Assembly (NCBI RefSeq): GCF_001540865.1
Contig: NC_033636.1
Span: forward strand, 1 to 64,000
Direction: 5' to 3'
Source of the DNA: Ananas comosus
Lineage: Eukaryota > Streptophyta > Magnoliopsida > Poales > Bromeliaceae
Length of the DNA stretch: 64,000 bases
Numbering within the stretch: the first letter of the stretch is position 1; each line of letters opens with the position of its first letter. The notes under the pieces are model-generated. The model ran no database searches. It was not told where the DNA came from and worked only from the letters and a program-made list of their open reading frames with translations. This document shows positions 34,880 through 45,900 of this stretch, piece by piece. Made by a program: the position numbers and the translations under genes.

Positions 34880-35373
34880 TGTTGGCATTCGGTTAAATCG
34901 AATCGGGTACGCCCATAAGCGGGTTCGATCCGACGGAAGTTATGTTATCTAATTGGATTAGAATTAATCTCGCTTTCAAATTGGAAAGTTAGTTAGAGAT
35001 AAATTCTAGTCATATTAGGATAACAATTAATAACCGATTCGGCCTTATCTCTAACGCTATTAGGATTTTGGCATCCCTTATAAATATGCGGGCGATCCCA
35101 CATAACAAAATATGAACAAGAACGGAAAAAGAAAAGAGAATAAGAAAACGAAAGAGAGAAACCACATCCTCCATTAACCTATTATTCTAAGAGGGACTTG
35201 AACGGTGGATTTGTGATCGTGCTCGTTTGTAGTTCGATCCATCGCGAGTTTGGAATGTGAGAAGATTTAATCAAAGGACACGTGAATCAACCTCGACGAT
35301 CCGGGCTCATCGAGTTGTAACGCAAATCGCTTCCGCAAAAAGGTACGAACGAATACTTCCGCTGCGTTCCACA
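34880..35373 (+). repeat. right LTR of the 30838-35373 element
   Basis: 494 bp; see the element entry. It ends GCGTTCCACA and is followed by the GTTTT target duplication. Confidence 0.9.
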
Positions 35374-35966
35374 GTTTTCTTGATCACTTGAAATTTTACT
35401 GGTTATGCTGTGCTTGGTTGAATGCATGTTACGCTCCACTATAGTTTTCTACTTTTTGTTTAATGGTTTCCATTGAAATTTTCATTGTTCTTGCGAACTC
35501 ATCTGATCCTAGTTTCCATAAATTTTCCTTTCACAAATATTGTATGTTTGAGACACCTTTCACATATATTGTTGGCAGTTTTTGAGGGCTATTAGAATCA
35601 TTCTACATATCACCTTAGAAATCTATTTTTGGAATAGAATAACTGCTGTGGGAGAGAGATATGAATATGCCATATCAAATTTGAAGTGATCCTTTACTTT
35701 CATTGAAGGTGTTGAATGTAAAATATTCGAAAATGTTGTTCTCGACAGTTTAAACTTTTAAAGTAAATGGTTGTGTCACGTGCTTATTGCTCGATTTTGT
35801 TGTGCTTCTCTTATTTAATTTTCTTTTCTTTAATTCAAATTTATATTTGGAGCATATCCAAAAGATCAGCAAGCAAAACCCTATTTATTTCTTCATGTAG
35901 AGCCATAAAGTTTGCAATGGTCTCAGTTTTGAGGGGTCCTGCAGAAGCTCTCTTAGGGTCTCTTTT

Positions 35967-36182
35967 AGGGACAAAAATTTTATGGACATAGCCCCCAAAC
36001 TAATTAGTTTGGGGACTATGTGGATCAGCGCCACTTGGCCGATCCAACGGCCACGGATGGAAAGAAAACAAAAACCTATGTTTTTAGAGAGAGAGAGAGA
36101 GAAAAAGCAACTGAGAAAGGCAACCATCGGATCGGCCACGTGGCGCCGATCCGCATAGTCCTACCCATAAAATTTTTGTCCA
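35967..36182. mobile_element. small MITE with 20-bp inverted ends
   Basis: GGGACAAAAATTTTATGG at the left and CCATAAAATTTTTGTCC at the right are inverted repeats. Inside lie a second nested inverted pair (CCGATCC...GGATCGG) and a (GA)n stretch. Absent from segment A. Confidence 0.65.
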
Positions 36183-36320
36183 TGAGGTAGCCCACAATGT
36201 ACATCCATTGGGTTATTTACTTAATGTAGATTATGAGAAGATTATGTTTTGTAATAGTTGGCCTACTCTTCTAAGAATAGAAGAGTACTAATAGGAGCAG
36301 TGACAAAGCTATTTATAAAA

Positions 36321-36481
36321 CCGACTATCCCTAGAGCAAGTGGCAAAGGGCTTGATGGTTGGTACCCGAGGTCCCAAGTTCGAATCCTAGTTGATTCACA
36401 TTTCCAGCTAAGTTTATTTCTAAATGAAATAAATGAAGCGGATAGCGTGCTACCTATCTCTTTAAAAAAAAAAAGAAAAAA
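36321..36481 (+). mobile_element. tRNA-derived SINE with 19-bp target duplication
   Basis: 161 bp flanked by the exact 19-bp repeat GACAAAGCTATTTATAAAA (36302-36320, 36482-36500). It contains CTAGAGCAAGTGGCAAAGG (A-box-like) and AAGTTCGAATCCTAG (B-box-like), then a body ending GCGGATAGCGTGCTACC and an A-rich tail. Its 3' tail matches the LINE tail at 57149. Confidence 0.92.
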
Positions 36482-36500
36482 GACAAAGCTATTTATAAAA

Positions 36501-37718
36501 GAGGCTAAAATACAAAAAACTTCTTATAAATATTCTTTTTATAAATATCCGCTTTTATAGTTTATTCTTTGTCTTTTAAAATTGAGTTAAATACAATGCA
36601 TGTCCTTACAAACATAATAAATTGCAAATATATCTCTACAAAGTTCAATTTTTATATGTTGTCCCTACAAAAATTTTGACATTTTCAAATATGTCCATCT
36701 GGTTTGTTCCATTAGAGAACTGTTTATATTTTAAGTGAAATGTCAATTTTACCACCACAAATATATTCCTCTAAAAGACACAATAGTATAATATAAGAGG
36801 GTTAAAAATGCCAAGTTATTTCATAAACTAACCAAGGTTAAATATTTAACATGTAGTTAACTAAAATTTTCTAACGAATTCTAACAGGAGAGACATATTT
36901 GAAAACATAAGGACTTTTGTAGGAATAATATATGAAAGTTGAACCTTATAGAGATATATTTACAATTCACTATATTAGCAGGAACCTGTATGCAATTAAT
37001 CCTTTTAAAATTTCTATTTTGCCCTTTAACAATTCAAAATTGTAGCACTTAATTTAATATTGTTATAAGTTGGTCACAATTCCATACTTAAAGTGTATGG
37101 TATAACCGAAGAATGACAACATATTCATTTTACCTTAGAAATGACGAAATTTTTTTAAAAAAAATTAATTAGTAAATAATAGGAAACCTTTTTTTTATAA
37201 AGTTATCTAATTTGAGAGAAAATATAAGAGTTTTATACATTTCCACCATTGCTAGGGATATAATGGATATCTTTATCACACAATTTATTCATTGATTAGT
37301 GACAAAATTATAATAGTACTGCGTTAAAAGTATTATAACTCTAAGTAATAAGGAGGCAAAATAGAGGTTTTTTCAAATACTGTACGATAAAATCAAAAAA
37401 AGGGACATTTATAATAAGGGGATTGCTTGTATTTTAGCCTTATGAAGACATCTAGTCTTTTATCAAGCATGCGAAAAAAAATTAGAAACCAATATTCAAA
37501 TCGAGAAATTTACAGGATTATATTGCATTAAATAATCTAGAAGGCCAAGAAAACTAACATACCTTTGTAAACTAACATACCTCAGTGTATAAGGAGTTAC
37601 ATCTGTTGTTATTTGTTCTAATAGTAAAACAAGTAAGCAGTATATATACTTAAAATGTCTAACAATGATGCAGTAAACAAGAGAAGTTCTTACTATAAAT
37701 ATCGAAAAAGTTTTACAT
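36501..37718. other. 3' flank of RLP gene 2, no gene
   Basis: AT-rich intergenic DNA. The last 250 bp resembles the 3' flank of gene 1. No other feature recognised. Confidence 0.45.
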
Positions 37719-37724
37719 TTTATT
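37719..37724 (-). terminator. putative poly(A) signal of RLP gene 2
   Basis: AATAAA on the coding strand about 28 nt after the stop codon, conserved with gene 1 (4472-4477). Confidence 0.4.
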
Positions 37725-37751
37725 ACACATGGATTGTCCTCTGTCTATTGC

Positions 37752-39922
37752 CTACATAGAAATTATTTTACGTACAACCATCGAAATTTCAGCAAACAAG
37801 TAATCAACATAACTGTCAAGTCTAACGCGCACATTTCGTCCCCAGCGATTGCAAAACAAGACAAATATTGTAAACCAAAAACCTCCTACATATGCAGCTG
37901 CAGATATTGCATAGAAAATGACTTTATCAATACTACTAACCTCTTTATCTTCTTCTTCAAGTGGTGCTGTTGTGTTTGAGGCAGAAGTGCACATTTGATC
38001 TAATGGCGGTCCATGCAGGCCAACATTGCCCGCGTAAGCAGCCTCGCCAAAAGTGGCCAATTGATCTCGAAAATTTGGTATGCAGCCAGACAAGTTGTTT
38101 TGGGCAACAGAGAACACTTCCAAGAATTTCAACTGATCTAATTGCCAAGGAATGCCGCTGCTTAACTTGTTGTGGGATATGTCAAGGCTCTCAATCTGAG
38201 ATAAATTTGACAGGGCTGCAGGGATCGGACCAGTAAGTTGGTTGTAGGATAAGTTTAGAGATACAAGTTCACTAAGATTTCCAATTTCTGGGGGAATTTT
38301 TCCTGTCAATTTGTTTGCTGACATATCAATTAAGGTCATAGAAACCAAATGATCCCTTTGGTACATATAGAAATTGCCTTTAGTGGTAAACTCTTCCTCT
38401 TGTAGTTCCATAGTAGAATTGAATGATAGCCGAATAAAGAAATTTGAAAACAAAATTATTTGAAATTCCTGGAGGAATGTGATATAGACCCAACTGTGTG
38501 GAAATAGAAAGTGGGATTGTGATTCATTGCTTCTGAATGCCATTGTACCAAGGCAAGATGGTATTGGTCCAGAAAAGTTGTTGTGTGATAGGTCTAATAT
38601 GTGTAAATTTTGGAGGCTGCACAACTGACAAGGCACTAGCCCACTAAAAGAATTTTCCCTCAAAATAAGAATCAACATTCGAAGCTCACTTCCTATTGGC
38701 ATTGGAATTTGACCTGAAAGGTAATTTTTGCTAATGTCTAGTGCTTCAAGGTTGGAGAGATTAAAAAGAACACTTGGTACTTCTCCTGTCAAATAATTAT
38801 TAGCCATATTGAGATACCATATGTTTGGAGGGAAGCAACGAGGTAAAGAACCGGAGAGGTTGTTATTGGAGAGGTCTAGTATGTAAAGGTCTGTTTTATT
38901 ACATAGCCATTGTGGAATTAGGCCTTCAAAATGATTCCCTCTAAGAATAAGGGCAAACAATTCTGTTGCGTTCGAAAAGGTCTCTGGGATTAAACCGCTC
39001 AAATCATTGTCATGGACATCAAGTACACCTACACCATCTATATTACTTGGTAGTGTTCCAGATAGCTTGTTACCTCCTAAGTTAATGTATGGCCCAATTG
39101 TAAAATTTAGACCAGAAATTTTCCCATGCAAATTGTTGTTGGAAAGCTTCAAAATGAACAATTCACTTCCACCATTCACTAGTTGGGCCGGTACTTCACC
39201 TGAGATATGATTGTCTGAAAGATCCAAAATCGACAATTGGCTTATGTTAGCAAATGATAAAGGGATGTTTCCTATTAGATTGTTTGAGGAAAAGTTAAGA
39301 ACTGACAAAGTCGGAGAAACCATACTAATGTTAGAAGGGAGCGAACCACTAAAGAGATTGTCAGAGACATCAAATATAGTCATGTGATGAGTGGGAAGAT
39401 GAATTGTCCCTGTTAATATGTTACTTCGTAAGATCAAGTATTCCATTTTGGTATTATTGTTAAGTAGGCAAGTAGGGACGTTTCCTATTAAATTGTTGTT
39501 GGAGAGATCGAGTGCTTCGAGTTGGTGTTGAGAGCAGAGAAACGTAGGGGTGCGAATGGTATTCTTTTCCACCTTGCAACTTGACAGCATAAGAATTCGC
39601 AACTGTAATTGTTGAACTGAACTCCAGCTATTAATGTCCAACTCTAGCCCCTCGTTGTTTGAAAGTATGATTCCTTCAAGCTTTGATATGTTGGAAAAAG
39701 AGTGTAGTGAAAACTCTCCATAAAGATAGTTATTGGAAATGTCTAGATATTGAAGTGAGACAAGCCCTTTGAAGAGTTGCTTTGATATAGTTCCCTCCAA
39801 GAAGTTACCAGAGAAGTCAACATATTGAAGGAATGTAAAGTTTCCAAGAGTTAGAGGAAGACTCCCTCTGAATTGATTATATGCAAGGCGCATCGCTTGC
39901 AAGTTCGTGAGTTCTTGGAGAA
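37752..39922 (-). CDS. RLP gene 2, large 3' exon (LRRs, island, TM, tail)
   Basis: Open 2,171-nt exon from acceptor TACACAG to TAG. It encodes about 24-27 LRRs of 24 residues (for example [20 protein letters not shown]), then an island after SCLGTMAF. It continues with the conserved [12 protein letters not shown] and [20 protein letters not shown], the last LRRs, an acidic stretch ([10 protein letters not shown]) and a helix around [20 protein letters not shown]. The basic tail ends [10 protein letters not shown]. It lacks the internal LRR duplication of gene 1. The island differs most from gene 1 (around 38400-38520), where it is rich in Phe, Leu and Ile. Confidence 0.9.
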
Positions 39923-42900
39923 CTGTGTACGTAAGATAATAAGATATACAAATTATATTGCATTATCATCAAAAGTCGTCTGTAGAAATTTTGAAATGAA
40001 CGTACAAAAATCATACCCTTTAAAGGAAGTGATCCATTTAAATTATTGTTGCTCAAATCCAAGACTTCCAGAGATATCAGATACCCCAAAGACATTGGGA
40101 TCTCTCCTGTAAATTGGTTTCCACTAAGATCAAGCGTCTTTAGCTTCTTCAATCCTACTAAAGCTGGAAAGAAGACACAAGAGAGGCATAAATTAAGAAG
40201 AGAAAGTATTGATTATGATTTCAATAGTGCATATCTTCCTATTATCGCCATGGGTTCAGTTCACCTATCTTAGATTTGGTTTGGTGTGATTTACCTCCTT
40301 TGGTTTGATTTACCAACTTGGATTTAGTTTATCTTTGATCCATCATCGGCGGATTTAGTGTATCTTTGTTCTATCATCAGCATGATTTGTCGTCGACTTA
40401 GGTATAGTTCAATTTGCGATTGTATCCAGCCGGCTTGACGTAGACTCGGCTCTAACTTATTTATTTCCTCTCTTTTTTTATTAAGTTCAAATTGATTTTA
40501 TGCTTATATTGGGCTTTGTTCAAACCCAATCATTTATGCAGTTGATTTGGTTCCATTTGGGTTAGAACCCATGTCAAGTCTATGAGCCATTTTGGCTAAG
40601 TAATATGATATTTTTTTTGATATTTAATTAAGAAGCCGACATTATGTCAAATCTTAGTGTACGTCAAGTTGTGGTTAATGGCATGCGCAAGCCGGAATGC
40701 ACCTATCACAAAGACGACGATTTTGGTTTAACTGAATACAAATGAAGCTTATCACAACAAAGGCGATTTGGATTGTGCCGTGCCTACCATGAAGATGGTG
40801 ATTTTGATTTAATTGAGCCCAAATCAAACGATCATGAAGACAACGATTTAGTTTGAAACGTGCCTACCATAACGACCCGGCCCACTAGCAATAATAACTC
40901 TTGGTCCCAAACCACTGGCCCAATATGCTTAAGCCCAGTTGTTATTACTAGGGTGCCGCAGCCTCTTATATTTCCAATCATAACCCTATTTTCATCCGAT
41001 GTAGGACTATTGGAGCGTTACAGACTACTTCCTTTTAGACCCTGACATTCTCGTCACGTCCAAGCCCGATTACAGACAAAGAACAGAATTACTATGCGAT
41101 GTGAAATTCTAGAAGTGGCTTCTGTGGGTTAAAGAGGTGCTTTTCACCAAACCAGTTGCGTTGCGGTTTGCTCCAATCACAGACATAGAACAGAATTATC
41201 AAACAATATGAGATTCTAGAGGTAGCTTCTGCACCGCATAGCACTTAGCTCTTACATTTCCGTCTGATATTCGATCTTGAAACCAGTTGTAACGACCTAG
41301 CCCGCTAGCAATATTACTCGTTGGGCCCAAAACCACGAGCCCTACTTAAGCTCAGTTATTACTACTAGTATATATGGTTCCCAAGCGAAGTGAGATTCTA
41401 GAGATGGCTCCTGCAGGTTCAAGAGGTGGCTCCCACCAAACCCGTGATATAGTTAGCAACTGTATCGACCCGACCCACTAGCAATAATAACTTGTTGGGC
41501 CTAAACTACCAGCGTAAAGTGCTTAAATCCAGTTATTATTATTAGAGTGTGTGGTTTTTATATTCTCAATAAATACTCTTTCTTCATCTGATGTAGGACT
41601 ATTATGGCACTACATCTATCCAAAGATGACGATTTTGGTTTAACCGAATCCAAATCAAATCAATCACAAAGGCGGCAATTTGGTTGAATCGTCTCTATCA
41701 CGAAGACGGTAATTTTGGTTTAATAGTATCCAAATTAAGCCTATCACGAAGGTGACGATTTGGTTAAGCTGAACCTGATCGAGCCTATCACAAAGACGAC
41801 GATTCAGTGGAAGCAAACTTGAAGCAAGACTATCACAAAAGCAGCGATTAGATTTAAGCCGAATGGGATCAAGCCTATCACAAAGATAGTAATACAAGAC
41901 AAATATTTATTATTTCATTTTATCCATATATTTATTTTTATTTTATTTCATTTTAGTTTTTATTTTTGTTTAACGGACCTTAGTCGTGTCGACGACCATA
42001 CGATCAAATTGGTTAGAGAATTGTTGTCACGTTGTTTGTGTGCATGTATTGATCTTCCGTAGTTAGGAAAGCTAATGCAATATAAGGGAGACGAACGTTT
42101 AGTGAATATACGTGCATCGTGCAGTAACGATCTAATGTAGGATTTGATTAGTTGAGCCTATTACAAAGACTGTTGTGTGATCAAACTGATAAGGGGATCA
42201 CCACTATATCGTTTGCGCGCATACACCAATCTTTCATCATCAACATGGTGGCAGGTAGTCATGGAGTCGCACTACAACAGAATTAGGTTATAGGGACATA
42301 TTTTTTGAACACTTTTGTGCAAGTGTCCTATCTATATCCAAAATGTTTTTTATTTTTTTATTAAAAAACCTACCTAGGTCAAGTGTCCTATCTATATCCA
42401 AAATGTTTTTTTTTTATTAAAAAATCTACCTAGGTCCAAATATAAAGCCTAACCAAGAAAATAAGAAAAAATATTACATATACTCAACCCACCCCACCCA
42501 ATCCACTAGGCCCAATTACAAAAAAAAAAAAGAAAATAAAAAGAAAATAAGCTGATCTCTCCATTCTCCTTTCTCAATAGGTGTCTCCCCCTTCTCCCCT
42601 CGCTCAACCCCCCGAAACCCTAGACAAAGAGCCCCTCCGATCACCATCTCCATGAACCCCTCCCACCTCGACCCCATCTAGCTCTACGACCCCACTAGCT
42701 CTTGAGGCAATGGTTAATGATCAAACTCGAATCCCCTCTATTCTCTTTGAATTTGCTTCTCGAATCGTCTCCCTGCTCGATCTCGCCGATTTAGGGTTTG
42801 AATCGACGAAGAGCAAGCATAATGGATGTCACGACCCGACACCGCCAAGAAGAAGGAAACTTCACCTCCAAGTAGAAGGAAGCTTCAATGGATCTTCTGA

Positions 42901-45900
42901 TCCCTTCGACGGAGAAAAGACCTAGAAACTAGTTCCTCTTTTGGAAATTTTGTTGTTTATATTCTGTTATAGTTGGTTATCTTCTTGATTAATCATTCCA
43001 CTGGTGTGATGCTTAGGGGTAAAACGTAGAATAGGTGCTTTTTTTTGTGATAAATCTCATATGCAACTAAATGAACAGTGGATATTAAGTGTGTTTGAAA
43101 CCTTAAATTCCCACTTTTAGCATTACTTTGGTAGAATTCATACATGGCTAAATGACGAGTGGAGTATGACGCCCCAACTTCTCAGAGGGTCACCCATCCT
43201 AAGACTACTTCCGTCCTAACACGTTTAACTCTCTTAACCTCTTAGGCCTACCTACCACCTAAAATGCTTAAGCCGGGTTAAAAGTTTTAGCCCTATTATA
43301 TCTTATATATAGGACTATCATGAGTCTCACATTCTCCCCCCTTTGAAGCCTTGACGTCCTCGTCAGGCTCAGATTCACAAGTACCGGGCAATGTGAGACT
43401 CGTCTCGCTAGCCTTGTCATTCCAACTCTGGCTCAGCTGAAACTCATCTCACACTTTCGGTTGGTAATTAGCTCTGATACCAACGGTGACGCCCCAACTT
43501 TCTAAGAGGTCACCCATCCTAGGACTACTCCCATCCTAACACGCTTAACTCTCTTAACCTTTTGGGCCTAGCCACCACTCAAAATGTTTAAGCCGAGTTA
43601 GAGTTTTAACCCTATTATATCTTATATATAGGACTATCTGGGGTTTCACATGGAGATTAATGTTTATCTTATCTATAAGATATCTATAGGATATATGAAT
43701 CCTCGGTTTTTGATACAGGTGGTAACGAGAGGGCGGGAGGCGGACGGTGGGAGACGCGGGGCGCGGTCCGGGCAGGCGGGGAGTGGGCGACATGGGCGCG
43801 CGGGGCAGGGGGCCGCGCGGACATGCTAGGAGCGGGCGCGCGANATATTAGATGATTAATATGCATTTTGTGATATATGTTGCAATGATTTTAAAATATT
43901 AGCATGCAAATTATTATAATGCTTTTGCAATGTATGAATACATTTTTAGCATAATTTAAATATTTTATGCATGCCTTGTCAAGTGGAAATTTTTTTTTTG
44001 GTAGAGTAAATTATATGTTTTTACTCCCATATATTTTGTGCATCTTAATTAAATAGTTTTAAAAACTATAACATATGGTGTGTGATGTGATTACTAGCCT
44101 AGCGAAATTTTTCTTTGCGCATGTATGATCTTTTTTTTTAAATTTATTTAATTAGAGATGCGGCAAAATTAAATATATGTATCGTGTACTGATTTTAAAA
44201 TATCCTCTTCTGCGCATTGCATGAACAAAGTGAGGTTTAATGGCTTCCAAACAAATTGTTGCGGATTTAAACAAATGCGAGAAATTGGATTGTGACAATT
44301 ATGATATTTGGCATCGTAAAATTCAATATGTTCTCGCTAAGCAAGAGGCTCTGGAAAACTTGTGTAATAAAATGGACCTACCCATAGAGGGCACCAGTGC
44401 CCAGGCTCGCCGAGATATGGAAGCCTATAATAATTGGCTTAAAAAGGATAGCATTGCTCGCATCACGTTGCTGAGCAGTATGCAGAATGATCTCTTATGC
44501 GAGTGTGAGCAGTATCCGACTGCGTTTGACATGTGGGAGGCTCTCAAAGCAAAATTTGGTGCAACTTCGGCAACAAGGTTGCGCAGTCTGACTATGCTGT
44601 TTGACAGTTATAAAAAGTGTACCGATCAGACTATGAAACAGCACGTTAGAACCATGTCAAACATGATTCGCGAGTTAAAGTCGGCTGGCTGCACCTTAAC
44701 TAATGAGCAGCAGATCCAAGCTATGATTCGCTCCCTTCCCAATTCGTGGGAACATATGCGAGTAAATTTGACCCATAATGACAATATCAAAACTTTTGAG
44801 GATGTTGCGCGGCATTTGGAGTTGGAGGAGGAGCGCCTTGGGGCTGTTAAAACTCCAATTGCCAATGCTGCTGAGTCAAACTTTCGCAGGACATCTGGGT
44901 TCAAGCGAAAGAGGACTACTAGGGCTTAAAATCGTAGTGGATCCGCACCTAAGAACGCGAAGAGCACTAAAAGAAAGAGAAGCAAACGAGGTGGCAAGAA
45001 GAACAAGTCAAAGATGACTTGTTTCAACTGTAATCAGCTGGGACACTTCGCTCGTGATTGCACTGAGCCAAAGAAGGTACATCTTTATCCCGATTCTCGC
45101 TCTTTTGTTTCTTCTAACACGTTTGTTGCTGAATCTCTCCCTGTGTGGATTGTAGACTCAGGAGCAACAGACCACGTAGCGAGGGATCGGATGGGATTCG
45201 TCGAGTACCGTCGTGTGCCTGCTGGGAGCAGAAGAGTATACATGGGGAACGATTCAAGTGTCGATGTGTTAGGCGTTGGCACATACAAGTTGATCATGCA
45301 AGGTGGTCGAACTTTATACCTACATGATGTACTTTATGCTTCAGGAATTCGGCGGAACTTGTTTTCTATTCTTGCTATGCTACAGTTAGGCTTTTCTTTT
45401 TGTTTTGAGAGTGATGTTGTTAAGATTCATCTTGGAACTATTTATTATGGTAGAGGTTTTATGTCAAATGATTTTATGGTTTTGGATATTGATTATAATA
45501 TTAATAATAGTGATTCTTTTTTCCTGCTATCTTCTGTTGAGAATGATCACAATGTTTCAATTAAATGGCATACACGTCTTGGTCATATTGGGCAGGATAG
45601 AATGACTAGATAAGTTAGAGACGGGTTTTTGAGCTCGCTCACTAAAGTCGACCTGCCCACATGTGAACGTTGTTTAGCGGAAAAAGCGACCCGAAAACTA
45701 TTTAATAAAGCTTCTAGGGTAGAATTTTCTTTACAATTGATCCGCTCTGACATTTGTGGCCCAATGAGTGTGAGGGCAAGACATGGTGCTTTTTTATTCA
45801 TCATATTTATAGATGACCATACGCGCTTCCGTCATGTTTATCTGATCTCCCATAAGACTGAAGCATTGGATTGTTTTAGACGTTATATAAATGAGGTTGA

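Larger units (their letters stand above)
30838..35373 (+). mobile_element. LTR retrotransposon with nested gypsy fragment
   Basis: Near-identical LTRs at 30838-31330 (493 bp) and 34880-35373 (494 bp) begin TGTTGGCATTCGG and end GCGTTCACA/GCGTTCCACA. A primer-binding site TTGGTATTAGAGCC follows the left LTR directly, and a purine tract AGTGGGAGA precedes the right one. Exact 5-bp duplication GTTTT at 30833-30837 and 35374-35378. The interior has an AT-rich leader, a GC-rich tract and, apparently inserted, the 3' part of a gypsy element. No gag or pol of its own is seen, so it is non-autonomous or gutted. High LTR similarity points to a fairly recent insertion. Confidence 0.9.
25766..36000. repeat. 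left flank of duplication unit 2 (segment B)
   Basis: Copy of segment A (715-3490) enlarged by two insertions, the TRIM complex 26705-30517 and the LTR element 30838-35373. Both have exact 5-bp target duplications, and segment A shows the unoccupied sequence. Confidence 0.85.

Noticed and set aside
36321..36400. tRNA gene
   Set aside because: B-box-like AAGTTCGAATCC is present, but no complete cloverleaf is apparent, and it lies in a 161-bp unit with an A-rich tail and target duplication, so it is a SINE.
42710..42925. 71-codon frame as a host gene
   Set aside because: Lies inside the CACTA-type end region and has no recognisable domain; at most a captured or leader fragment.
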